Shown piece by piece: positions 41,580-49,654 of a stretch of 64,000 bases of DNA. Both the position numbers and the translations under genes were made by a program. The notes below the pieces were generated by a model that was given only the letters and a program-made list of their open reading frames with translations, did not search any database and was not told where the DNA came from. The stretch spans positions 248,001 to 312,000 of the forward strand of contig CAWGMO010000010.1 of the NCBI GenBank assembly GCA_963823735.1. The letters are read 5' to 3'. Numbering within the stretch: the stretch's first letter is position 1; every line of letters starts with the position of its first letter. The DNA is from Actinoallomurus sp963823735 (GTDB taxonomy: Bacteria; Actinomycetota; Actinomycetes; Streptosporangiales; Streptosporangiaceae).

Positions 41580-43624
41580 GAAAGGTCCTGGGCGCCTGCC
41601 CGCTCGACTGCCCGGACGGCTGCTCGTGGGTCGTGACCGTCGACGACGGTGAGGCGGTGAGCATGCGCGGCAACCCCGCCCATCCGGTGACGCGCGGCGC
41701 GCTGTGCGTGAAGGTCAACCGCTACCTGGAGCAGACGCGCGCGGACGACCGCATCCTGCATCCGATGCGCCGGGTCGGCCGCAAGGGCGAGGGCCGGTTC
41801 GAGCGGATCACCTGGGAGGCCGCCCTCGACGAGATCGGCACGCGGCTGGAGGAGGTGCGGGCCGAGTACGGCGGCCAGGCGATCTGGCCCTTTCAGGGCA
41901 CCGGGTCGCTCGGCTACGTCCAGGGCCTGGAAGGGTTCTCCGGGCGCCGTTTCTTCAACATGCTCGGCGCCTCGATCCACGACGCGACGATCTGCTCGGC
42001 GGCCGGCCTGCGCGGCCTGAAGTACACCCTCGGCACGTCCGGCGGCATGGACCCGGAGGACTTCGCGCGGTCGCGGCTGATCCTGCTGTGGGGCACCAAC
42101 CCGCTGACCACCGGCCACCACTTCTGGAAGTTCGTCCAGGACGCACGGCGCGACGGCGCGTACGTCGTCGCCATCGACCCGGTCCGCACCCGTACGGCGG
42201 CGCAGGCCGACGAGCACCTCGCGCCGCTGCCCGGCACCGACACGGCCCTCGCGTTCGGCCTGCTCAACGTCATCGTCGGGCTGGGCGCCGAGGACCAGGC
42301 GTACATCGACGCGCACACGCTGGGCTGGGACGCCTTCCGGGCGCGAATCGAGGAGTTCCCGCCGTCGCGGGTCGCCGAGATCACCGGGCTGCCGGAGGAG
42401 CGCATCGTGGCGCTCGGCGAGCGGATCGCGCGTACGCGGCCGACCGCGATCCGCGTCACGCAGGGGATCCAGCGGCACGCGGGCGGCGGCATGGTGCTGC
42501 GCACCCTGTCGTGCATCCCGGGCGTCACCGGCGACTGGGCGCTGCCGGGCGGCGGCCTGTGCTTCTCCACGAGCGGCCACTTCAAGCTCAACCTGCCCGC
42601 GCTCGCCCGGATCGACCTGCTCCCCCACCCGGTGCGCACGCTGACGATGACGCGCATCGGCACGGGCCTGCTGGACGTCGACGACCCGCCGGTGAAGGCG
42701 CTGTTCGTGATCGGCGCCAACCCCGCCGGCAGCAACCCGGACCAGGGGAGGGTACGCCGCGGGCTGGCGCGCGAGGACCTGTTCACCGTCGTGCTGGAGC
42801 ACTTCCCGACCGACACGACCGACTACGCCGACATCGTGCTGCCGGCCACGATGCAGACCGAGCACCTGGACGTCCTCGCCGGGTACGGCCACCTCTACCT
42901 CGTCTGGAACGAACCCGCCGTCGCCGCGCCGGGTGAGTGCCTGTCGACGTCGGAGACGTTCCGGCGGCTGGCGCGGCACATGGGGATGACCGAGCCGTGC
43001 CTGTACGACTCCGACGAGGACCTCGTGCGCCAGTTGCTCGACTCCCCGGACCCCACGCTGAAGGGCGTCACGCTGGAGCGCCTGCGGGAGGAGGGGTTCG
43101 TGCGGCTGAACGTCGGCAACCCGTTCCTGCCGTTCGCGGACGGGTTCCCGACCTCGTCGGGGAGGCTGGAGTTCGTCTCCGAACGCGCCACGCGCGCCGG
43201 GCACGATCCGCTGCCCACGTTCACACCGCCGGCCGACACCGGTGACGGCCTCGTGCTGATCTCCGCCGCCTCGCACCACTTCCTGAACACCACGTTCGGC
43301 AACAACCCCGAGCTGCGGCGCCGTGCGGGCGGGCCGGTGATCGTCCTGCACCCCGACGACGCCGCGTCACGCGGCATCGCCGACAAGGATCCCGTGCGGA
43401 TCCACAACGCGCGCGGCGCGTACGAGGCGGTCGCGGAGGTGTCGGACCGCGTACGCCCGGGCGTCGCGGCCACGACCAAGGGCTACTGGGCGAAGTTCAC
43501 CGGCGGCGCGACCGTGAACGCCACCGTGGACGAACGCGACTCCGACATGGACCGCGGCGCCGTCTTCCACGACAACCGCGTCGAGGTCTCCCCGCTGGGC
43601 GAGGACCCGTCAGCAGTGTTGTGA
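41576..43624 (+). CDS. Molybdopterin-dependent oxidoreductase (formate dehydrogenase/DMSO-reductase superfamily)
   Basis: This 682-residue catalytic subunit has an N-terminal [4Fe-4S] motif ACPLDCPDGC followed by ALCVK, the fourth Cys. The molybdenum-ligand region is IHDATICSAAG near residue 140, and molybdopterin-binding segments LLWGTNPL and FVIGANPAGSN follow. Family reactions include formate oxidation and oxyanion or S/N-oxide reduction; the substrate is not readable. No electron-transfer or membrane subunit is encoded near by. It begins at a TTG overlapping the previous stop and runs 15 nt into the opposing HxlR gene. Confidence 0.93.
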   Translation: MRKVLGACPLDCPDGCSWVVTVDDGEAVSMRGNPAHPVTRGALCVKVNRYLEQTRADDRILHPMRRVGRKGEGRFERITWEAALDEIGTRLEEVRAEYGGQAIWPFQGTGSLGYVQGLEGFSGRRFFNMLGASIHDATICSAAGLRGLKYTLGTSGGMDPEDFARSRLILLWGTNPLTTGHHFWKFVQDARRDGAYVVAIDPVRTRTAAQADEHLAPLPGTDTALAFGLLNVIVGLGAEDQAYIDAHTLGWDAFRARIEEFPPSRVAEITGLPEERIVALGERIARTRPTAIRVTQGIQRHAGGGMVLRTLSCIPGVTGDWALPGGGLCFSTSGHFKLNLPALARIDLLPHPVRTLTMTRIGTGLLDVDDPPVKALFVIGANPAGSNPDQGRVRRGLAREDLFTVVLEHFPTDTTDYADIVLPATMQTEHLDVLAGYGHLYLVWNEPAVAAPGECLSTSETFRRLARHMGMTEPCLYDSDEDLVRQLLDSPDPTLKGVTLERLREEGFVRLNVGNPFLPFADGFPTSSGRLEFVSERATRAGHDPLPTFTPPADTGDGLVLISAASHHFLNTTFGNNPELRRRAGGPVIVLHPDDAASRGIADKDPVRIHNARGAYEAVAEVSDRVRPGVAATTKGYWAKFTGGATVNATVDERDSDMDRGAVFHDNRVEVSPLGEDPSAVL

Positions 43625-43990
43625 GCCGGGCGGCAGGTGTTCGTCGGCCCAGACGGAGATCTGGTCCAGCGCCGGCATGAGCGCCTCGCCGCTCTCGGTC
43701 AGGCGGTAGGAGACGGCCACCGGCGGCCCCGCGTCGACGGTACGCGCGACGAGACCGGACGCGGCCAGCTCCGCGAGCCGGTCGGACAGCACCGAGTCGC
43801 TGACTCCCCCGATGGCGCGCGACAGCTCGCGGAACCCGGCCGGGCCGGGCCGCAGGCTGCCGAGCACGACACCCGTCCAGCGCTTGCCGAGAACCGTGAA
43901 CGCCCGCGCCAGCGCCGCGTCACCGCGCACGCAGGCCTCCGGAGCGGCGGACCGGTTCGTCTCCATACCACTGATACTAGCCGTTTCCAT
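43610..43990 (-). CDS. HxlR-family (MarR-like winged-helix) regulator
   Basis: This is a 126-residue regulator. ARAFTVLGKRWTGVVLGSLRPG and FRELSRAIGGVSDSVLSDRLAELAASGLVAR are typical for HxlR proteins, many of which sense quinones, aldehydes or oxidants through Cys. One Cys (EACVRG) lies before the helix bundle. ATG 43990 or ATG 43966 may be the start. It diverges from the FAD-linked oxidoreductase across palindromes, so it probably controls that gene. Its 3' end overlaps the molybdoenzyme gene by 15 nt. Confidence 0.92.
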   Translation of the reverse strand: METASISGMETNRSAAPEACVRGDAALARAFTVLGKRWTGVVLGSLRPGPAGFRELSRAIGGVSDSVLSDRLAELAASGLVARTVDAGPPVAVSYRLTESGEALMPALDQISVWADEHLPPGSQHC

Positions 43991-44038
43991 GTCACTTGTT
44001 TTTTCCTAGTGGCTAGTTCTATCGTTGCGGCAACGATA
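43976..44038. promoter_or_regulatory. Two inverted repeats in the HxlR-oxidoreductase divergent region
   Basis: TATCGTTGCGGCAACGATA (44020-44038) is a perfect 9+1+9 palindrome just upstream of the oxidoreductase ribosome site. A second pair ACTAGCC (43976-43982) and GGCTAGT (44011-44017) brackets the HxlR start. A dimeric HxlR protein binding either would control both directions. Confidence 0.55.
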
Positions 44039-44058
44039 TTACTAGCGAGGAGCCTTCA

Positions 44059-45165
44059 ATGATCGAGAAGCAGAGCGTCGTCGTGCTGGGCGGTGGCTAC
44101 GGCGGGTTCAAGGTGGCCAAGGCGCTCGACGAGGTCGCGGACGTGACGCTCGTCGACCCCTCCGAGGCGTTCGTGCACAACGTCGCCGCGTGGCGGGCGC
44201 TGGTCGAGCCGGAGTGGCTGGAGCGGATCTTCCTGCCGTACGACCGGCTCCTGCACCACGGGCGTTTCCTGCGCGACCGCGCCGTGGAGGTCGACGGCCG
44301 CCGGGTCACGCTCGCCTCGGGCGAACGGCTGGAGCCCGACTACCTGATCCTGGCCACCGGGTCGTCGTACCCGTTCCCCGCCAAGTCCGACGAGCCGGAC
44401 ACCGACACCGCGCGGGCCCGTTTCCTGGAGGCGCACCAGGCGCTGCTCGGCGCGCAGCGGGTGCTGCTGGTCGGCGCCGGGCCGTCGGGCCTGGAGCTGG
44501 CCGGAGAGATCAAGGCGTTCTTCCCGTCCAAGCACGTGACGATCGCGGACGTCGCGCCCGACATCCTGCCGGGGCCGTTCGACCAGGCCCTGCGCGACGA
44601 GCTGCGCCGCCAGCTCGACGCGCTCGGCGTGGAGCTGCGCCTCGGCGCGGGGCTACGCGCGCTGCCCGACGTGCCGCCCGCCACGGCCGCCCCGATCTCG
44701 GTCACCACCGAGGCGGGCGACGAGCTGACCGCCGACGTCTGGTACCGCTGCTTCGGCGTCACGCCCCGCACCGGCTACCTGCGCGGCGCGCTCGCCGAGG
44801 CACGCGACGAGGCCGGCTACGTACACGTCGACGAGTACCTGCGGGCCGGCGGCCAGGAGCGCGTCTTCGCCCTCGGCGACATCTCCGACGCCGACCGGGA
44901 CATGGCCGGCATCGCCGGCCGCCAGGCGGCGCTCCTCGCCGGGAACATCACCGCGATGATCACCGGCGAGGGCGAGCCGGCGCCGTACGAGCGCTCCGCC
45001 CCCGGCATCGCCGTCCCGCTCGGCCCGGAGGGCGGTGCCGGCCAGTTCGCCGGCACCGATGGCGTCGTGGGCGCCGAGACCATCGCCGACCTCAAGGGCC
45101 GCGCCATGCTCGTCGAGGCCCAGGCCGCGCAGTTCGACGCCCCGGTGACGGCCGGAAGGTCCTGA
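44059..45165 (+). CDS. FAD-dependent pyridine-nucleotide-disulfide-family oxidoreductase (type-II NADH dehydrogenase/AIF-like)
   Basis: This 368-residue protein has N-terminal FAD motif VVVLGGGYGGFKVA, a second nucleotide motif LVGAGPSGLELAGEIK and the C-terminal FAD motif VFALGDISDADRDMAGIAGRQAALLAGNI. No redox CxxxxC pair is present, so it acts by direct hydride transfer, like NDH-2 or AIF-type NADH:quinone reductases. ATG 44059 follows GCGAGGAG. Control by the neighbouring HxlR protein would make it a redox-stress response gene. Confidence 0.9.
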   Translation: MIEKQSVVVLGGGYGGFKVAKALDEVADVTLVDPSEAFVHNVAAWRALVEPEWLERIFLPYDRLLHHGRFLRDRAVEVDGRRVTLASGERLEPDYLILATGSSYPFPAKSDEPDTDTARARFLEAHQALLGAQRVLLVGAGPSGLELAGEIKAFFPSKHVTIADVAPDILPGPFDQALRDELRRQLDALGVELRLGAGLRALPDVPPATAAPISVTTEAGDELTADVWYRCFGVTPRTGYLRGALAEARDEAGYVHVDEYLRAGGQERVFALGDISDADRDMAGIAGRQAALLAGNITAMITGEGEPAPYERSAPGIAVPLGPEGGAGQFAGTDGVVGAETIADLKGRAMLVEAQAAQFDAPVTAGRS

Positions 45166-45171
45166 CGGCAC

Positions 45172-45200
45172 GGCGACGGCCCCGGCGCGGGGCCGTCGCC
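45172..45200. terminator. Bidirectional stem-loop terminator
   Basis: GGCGACGGCCCC (45172-45183) and GGGGCCGTCGCC (45189-45200) make a perfect 12-bp stem with a 5-nt loop, between two convergent genes. No T-tract, but GC-rich hairpins of this kind are the usual actinobacterial terminators. Confidence 0.75.
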
Positions 45201-45208
45201 CGCCCCGG

Positions 45209-47356
45209 TCAGGTGCGGCGGCAGAGGTTCAGCACGTTGGTGATGATGCGGTGGCCGGTACGCCCGGAGGCGGTGAGAATGGACTCCGGGTGGAACTGCA
45301 CCGCCCAGCGGCGGTTCTCCGGGTCCTCGATGGCCATGACGACGTCGCCCAGAGTGGCGGTGACCTCGAAGCCGCGCACGTGTTCCGGCCGGGCGTGCAG
45401 CGAGTGGTAGCGCGCGGCCGTGAACTCACCCGGCAGGCCCTCGAACAGCGCTCCCCCGCCGACGTCGACCCGGCCCGGCTTGCCGTGGGCGGGCGCGGGC
45501 AGCAGGGAGAGCTCGCCGCCCGCGTGCTCGACCATGCCCTGCAGGCCCAGGCAGACGCCGAACACCGGCAGGCCGCGCGTGTAGACCGCGTCGAGCAGGG
45601 ACGCCGTGTCGAAGTCCTCGGGGCGTCCCGGCCCGGGTGACAGCACGACCAGGTCGGGGCGGATCTCGTCCAGCATCTTGTCCGGGAAGCCGAACCGCAG
45701 GGTCGTCACGGTCGCGCCCTGCTGGCGGAAGTAGTCGGCCAGGGTGTTGACGAAGGAGTCCTCGTGGTCGACGAGCAGCACCGTGAGCCCGTCGCCCGCC
45801 GACCGCGCCCCCTCGTCGTCGGCGGTGTCCGCGGCGGCGGTGGGGTTCAGCGCCTCGATGAGGGCGCGGGCCTTCAGGTAGGTCTCGCGCTCCTCGGCGT
45901 CGGGGTCGGAGTCGTACAGGAGCGTGGCTCCGGCGCGTACGGCGGCGACGCCGTCGCGGATCTGGGCGGTGCGCAGCGTCAGGCCGGTGTTCATCGAGCC
46001 GTCGAAGCCGACGCAGCCGACCGCGCCGCCGTACCAGCGCCGCGGCGTCTCCTCGTTGTCCTCGATGAACTGCATGGCCCACGTCTTGGGCGCGCCGGTC
46101 ACGGTGACGGCCCACATGTGGGTGAGGAACGCGTCGAGGGCGTCGTAGCCGGGCCGCAGCCGCCCCTCGATGTGGTCGACGGTGTGGATCAGCCGGGAGT
46201 ACATCTCGATCTGGCGGCGCCCGATCACCCGTACGCTGCCCGGCACGCACACCCGCGACTTGTCGTTGCGGTCGACGTCGGTGCACATGGTCAGCTCGGA
46301 CTCGTCCTTGGCGGAGTTGAGCAGCTCGCGAATGTTGTCGGCGTCCTCCAGCGGGCCGGTGCCGCGCTTGATCGTCCCGGAGATCGGGCAGGTCTCGACG
46401 CGGTCGCCGGTGACGCGCACGAACATCTCCGGCGAGGCGCCGACGAGGTACTCGCCCTCACCGAGGTTGAAGAAGAACTCGTACGGCGCCGGGTTCGTCA
46501 CCCGCAGGCGCTCGAAGAACGCCGCCGGGGAGTCGCAGCGGCCGTACATCATGTGGCCCGGCACGACCTCGAACAGGTCGCCGCGGATGAACTTGTCCTT
46601 GGCGCGGCGCACGACGTCGGCGTACGCCCCGGGCGTCGGCTGGGGCGGCGGCTCGGCGGGGCGCGGCGCCGGCGTCGGCTCGGTGCGGCGGGGCAGGCCG
46701 CGCGTCGAGGCGCCGCCGATCTCGAAGTCGTAGGACAGCCGCGCCGAGGTCTCGCGCTTACGGTCGACCACGATCATCTCGTCGGCCAGGTGGAGGACCA
46801 GGTCGCGCTGGTCGCGCGGGCGGTCGATGGTCAGCCGGATCGGCTCGAACTGGAACGCCAGGTCATAGCCGAACGCCCCGTACAGGCCGAGGTGCGGGTC
46901 GTCTCCGGCGAACAGGTCGGTGACGGCGCGCAGCGCGGTGAAGACGGTGGGGCGGCGGCTGCGCTCCTCCTCGGTGAAGACCTCGTCGGAGGAGGGCACG
47001 AAGACCTCGACGCCGCTGGGGATCTCCGTCGGCTCGCCCGCAGAGGCCATGGCCTCGGCGACGGCGGGCAGCAGGACGCGGCCACGGTCGTTCAGCGCGG
47101 TCACCGCGAGGCGGCGGCCCCGTGCGACGATCTCCAGGCAGGGGTCGATGTAGGCCATGTGCCAGCGGGAGTACCGGCCGGGGTACTCCATGCCGGAGCT
47201 GAGCACGCCGCCGCGGCGCGAGCCCACGGCCTCGACGAGCGCGTCCAGCGCGTCGGTCTTCCTGCCGGAGTCCACGGGCGTGGCGGTGCGGACGACGCGC
47301 ACGCCCCCGGCCGTCACATACTCGGTCGTCGTCTCCACGATCGGCCCCTTGATCAT
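45209..47356 (-). CDS. trpE(G): Fused anthranilate synthase (component I + glutamine amidotransferase)
   Basis: This is a 715-residue protein. The N-terminal ~500 residues are the chorismate-binding TrpE part (IKRGTGPLEDADNIRELLNS, AVTVTGAPKTWAMQFIEDNE, and GGAVGCVGFDG). The C-terminal ~190 are the TrpG amidotransferase with Cys in FGVCLGLQGM and His-Glu in FHPESILT. It makes anthranilate from chorismate and glutamine. ATG 47356 is chosen because an attenuator terminator lies just before ATG 47377, so regulation by Trp is expected. Fusions of this kind occur in Streptomyces and alpha-proteobacteria. Confidence 0.93.
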   Translation of the reverse strand: MIKGPIVETTTEYVTAGGVRVVRTATPVDSGRKTDALDALVEAVGSRRGGVLSSGMEYPGRYSRWHMAYIDPCLEIVARGRRLAVTALNDRGRVLLPAVAEAMASAGEPTEIPSGVEVFVPSSDEVFTEEERSRRPTVFTALRAVTDLFAGDDPHLGLYGAFGYDLAFQFEPIRLTIDRPRDQRDLVLHLADEMIVVDRKRETSARLSYDFEIGGASTRGLPRRTEPTPAPRPAEPPPQPTPGAYADVVRRAKDKFIRGDLFEVVPGHMMYGRCDSPAAFFERLRVTNPAPYEFFFNLGEGEYLVGASPEMFVRVTGDRVETCPISGTIKRGTGPLEDADNIRELLNSAKDESELTMCTDVDRNDKSRVCVPGSVRVIGRRQIEMYSRLIHTVDHIEGRLRPGYDALDAFLTHMWAVTVTGAPKTWAMQFIEDNEETPRRWYGGAVGCVGFDGSMNTGLTLRTAQIRDGVAAVRAGATLLYDSDPDAEERETYLKARALIEALNPTAAADTADDEGARSAGDGLTVLLVDHEDSFVNTLADYFRQQGATVTTLRFGFPDKMLDEIRPDLVVLSPGPGRPEDFDTASLLDAVYTRGLPVFGVCLGLQGMVEHAGGELSLLPAPAHGKPGRVDVGGGALFEGLPGEFTAARYHSLHARPEHVRGFEVTATLGDVVMAIEDPENRRWAVQFHPESILTASGRTGHRIITNVLNLCRRT

Positions 47357-47383
47357 CGGGCCCTCGCCGGCGGACATACGAAA

Positions 47384-47406
47384 CGACCGCCGTACGAGGG
47401 CGGTCG
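47384..47406 (-). terminator. Trp attenuator terminator hairpin
   Basis: On the minus strand CGACCGCC (47406-47399) pairs with GGCGGTCG (47391-47384) around a 7-nt loop, followed by TTT and then the coding start. A competing arm GGCGGCG (around 47445-47437) can pair with the CCGCC of this stem, as required for an anti-terminator. It lies 36 nt downstream of the WWW leader peptide. Confidence 0.75.
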
Positions 47407-47441
47407 CTGCGGTGTCTCGAGAATGCGTGAACCCGCGCCGC

Positions 47442-47492
47442 CTAGCGGCGCCACCACCACTGCGGTGAAGAAGGAATGGCCGGGGTTCGCAT
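47442..47492 (-). CDS. trpL: Trp leader peptide of the attenuator
   Basis: This is a 16-codon open frame: MRTPAIPSSPQWWWRR then TAG. Three consecutive Trp codons (TGG) near the end are the hallmark of a trp attenuation leader; ribosome stalling there when Trp-tRNA is low lets the anti-terminator form. It lies 136 nt upstream of the chosen start of the trp gene, in the same direction, with no strong ribosome site. Confidence 0.85.
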   Translation of the reverse strand: MRTPAIPSSPQWWWRR

Positions 47493-47694
47493 GCTGGAAG
47501 GCTACCCCGTGACCGGCAGGTCACGCCACCGGACTCACCAGAGGCCGCGTCTCAGATTACGGGACGGAACGTCCAAAGCGACGCGCGGCCGATACACAAC
47601 CGAGATCGGCCGCTTATAGAAGTCTTTCGAAACACACCCGTAACCGACTGTCCGGTCCACGCCCCGGGCAGCCACCACGCTTTGAGGAGGACCG

Positions 47695-47937
47695 TTGGCC
47701 GAAACAGACCCCCGGCCGCGCCGCAGTGATCGCAGCGCCTGGAACTGGCTGCTCGTCCTTCCGGTCGTCGTGCCGCTCCTGACCTTCATCTACAACAGCG
47801 ACAAGCCGCGCCTCGGCGGGATCCCGTTCTTCTACTGGGCCCAGTTCCTGTTCGTCGCCCTCGGCGTCGTCTGCACGGTGATCGTCTACCGGATGACGCG
47901 TACCGGGTCCGGCGCGACCACCCCGAAGGAGGACTGA
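47695..47937 (+). CDS. DUF3311 small membrane protein
   Basis: This is an 80-residue protein with two hydrophobic helices (WNWLLVLPVVVPLLTFIY and FFYWAQFLFVALGVVCTVIVY), a proline pair between them and charged ends. DUF3311 proteins commonly precede sodium:solute symporter genes and are thought to be an accessory subunit. TTG 47695 follows GAGGACCG. The symporter gene starts 4 nt after its stop. Confidence 0.9.
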   Translation: MAETDPRPRRSDRSAWNWLLVLPVVVPLLTFIYNSDKPRLGGIPFFYWAQFLFVALGVVCTVIVYRMTRTGSGATTPKED

Positions 47938-47941
47938 ACCC

Positions 47942-49555
47942 ATGAACACGACCGAGATCGTGGTCTTCGCCGTCCTCTTCCTGATCGTCAGCGGCATGGG
48001 GTTCATGGCGGCGCGCTGGCGCCGTCCCGGATCCATGCACAGCCTCGACGAGTGGGGCCTCGGCGGCCGGAGCTTCGGCTCCTGGATCACCTGGTTCCTG
48101 CTCGGCGGCGACCTCTACACGGCGTACACCTTCGTGGCCGTCCCCGCGCTGGTCTTCGGCGCCGGGGCCGCCGGCTTCTACGCGGTGCCGTACACGATCG
48201 TGGTGTACCCGCTGGTCTTCCTCGTGCTGATCCGGCTGTGGTCGGTGTCGCACGTGCACGGCTTCGTGACGCCGGCCGACTTCGTACGCGCCCGCTTCGG
48301 CTCGCCGCTGCTCGCGCTGCTGGTGGCGATCACCGGCATCGTGGCGACCATGCCGTACATCGCCCTGCAGCTCGTCGGCATCCAGGCGACGATCGAGGCG
48401 ATGGGCATCAAGGGCCACTGGCCGATCGTCATCGCCTTCGTGATCCTGGCCGCCTACACCTACCAGTCCGGCCTGCGGGCGCCCGCGCTGATCGCGTTCG
48501 TCAAGGACGCGCTGATCTACCTCGTGATCATCGTGGCGGTGCTGTACATCCCGCACAAGCTGGGCGGCTGGGGCCACATCTTCGGCGCGGCGCAGGCGAA
48601 GTTCGACAAGACGCCCGCACCGGCGGACGGCACGCTGCTGAACGCCAACAACCAGCTCAACTACGCGATGCTGGCGCTCGGCTCGGCGATGGCGCTGTTC
48701 CTGTACCCGCACAGCATCACCAGTGTCCTGGCCAGCAAGAACCGCAACGTCATCAAGCGCAACATGGCGGCCCTGCCGGCGTACAGCTTCGTGCTCGGCC
48801 TGATCGCGCTGCTCGGCTTCATGGCGATCAGCGCGGGCGTCAAGCCGCTCACGGTGAACGGCAAGCCCGACGGCAACACCGTCGTGCCGCTGCTGTTCGA
48901 CAAGCTGTTCCCGGACTGGTTCGCCGGCGTCGCGTACGCCGCGATCGGCATCGGCGCGCTCGTGCCCGCCGCGATCATGTCGATCGCCGCGGCGAACCTG
49001 TTCACCCGCAACATCTACAAGGAGTACTTCCGGCGTGAGGCCACCGACCGTGAGGAGGCCACGGTCAGCAAGCTGGTCTCGCTGGTCGTCAAGCTCGGCG
49101 CGGTCGGCTTCATCCTGCTGCTGGACCCGCAGTTCTCCATCGACCTGCAGCTCATCGGCGGCGTGATCATCCTGCAGACGCTCCCGTCGGTCGGGCTCGG
49201 CCTGATGACCCGCTGGTTCCACCGCGGCGGCCTGATCGCGGGCTGGGCGGCCGGCATGCTGGCGGGCCTGTGGATGCTGTACCGGATCCCGAACCCGGCG
49301 ACGAAGAAGCTGCACTTCGGCGGCTCGGCGTACCCGCTGAGCGACCTCGGCTTCGACTCCAAGGTGACGGTGTACGTGGGCGTGCTCGCGCTGCTCGTCA
49401 ACGCGGTCGTCGCCGTCGTCGTGACGCTCGTCCTGCGGGCCGCCAAGACGGCGGACGGCGTGGACGCCACCCGCATGGACGACTACTACGCGGACGAGGG
49501 CGACCCGAAGGTCGACCGGGGCACCGACGAGATCGAGGCCGAACTCGCCACCTGA
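47942..49555 (+). CDS. Sodium:solute symporter family protein
   Basis: This 537-residue transporter has about 13 membrane helices of the LeuT-type SSS fold. GGRSFGSWITWFLLGGDLYTAYTFVAVPALVFGAGA covers the first Na+-site region, and an MAALPAYSFVLGLIALLGFMAI segment lies in the middle. The nearest known functions are monocarboxylate (pyruvate, acetate, propionate) uptake. It forms a pair with the DUF3311 gene and is followed by a strong terminator. Confidence 0.9.
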   Translation: MNTTEIVVFAVLFLIVSGMGFMAARWRRPGSMHSLDEWGLGGRSFGSWITWFLLGGDLYTAYTFVAVPALVFGAGAAGFYAVPYTIVVYPLVFLVLIRLWSVSHVHGFVTPADFVRARFGSPLLALLVAITGIVATMPYIALQLVGIQATIEAMGIKGHWPIVIAFVILAAYTYQSGLRAPALIAFVKDALIYLVIIVAVLYIPHKLGGWGHIFGAAQAKFDKTPAPADGTLLNANNQLNYAMLALGSAMALFLYPHSITSVLASKNRNVIKRNMAALPAYSFVLGLIALLGFMAISAGVKPLTVNGKPDGNTVVPLLFDKLFPDWFAGVAYAAIGIGALVPAAIMSIAAANLFTRNIYKEYFRREATDREEATVSKLVSLVVKLGAVGFILLLDPQFSIDLQLIGGVIILQTLPSVGLGLMTRWFHRGGLIAGWAAGMLAGLWMLYRIPNPATKKLHFGGSAYPLSDLGFDSKVTVYVGVLALLVNAVVAVVVTLVLRAAKTADGVDATRMDDYYADEGDPKVDRGTDEIEAELAT

Positions 49556-49569
49556 GCGGTTCCGGAAGA

Positions 49570-49600
49570 ACGGCCCGGCGCCACGGTGGCGCCGGGCCGT
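49570..49600 (+). terminator. Terminator after the symporter gene
   Basis: ACGGCCCGGCGCCAC (49570-49584) and GTGGCGCCGGGCCGT (49586-49600) are perfectly complementary with a single base between, so at least 13 pairs can form around a 5-nt loop. It starts 15 nt after the symporter stop. Confidence 0.75.
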
Positions 49601-49654
49601 CGCGTGTCCGTGTGATCTGTAACGATGGGATCCCCCCGACCGTACGGAGCGCGC

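Noticed and set aside
41546..43351. 601-codon minus-strand frame opposite the molybdoenzyme
   Set aside because: Antisense shadow; the plus strand has the [4Fe-4S] and molybdopterin motifs.
45764..47512. 582-codon plus-strand frame opposite the trp gene
   Set aside because: No motif and antisense to a well supported enzyme and its leader peptide.
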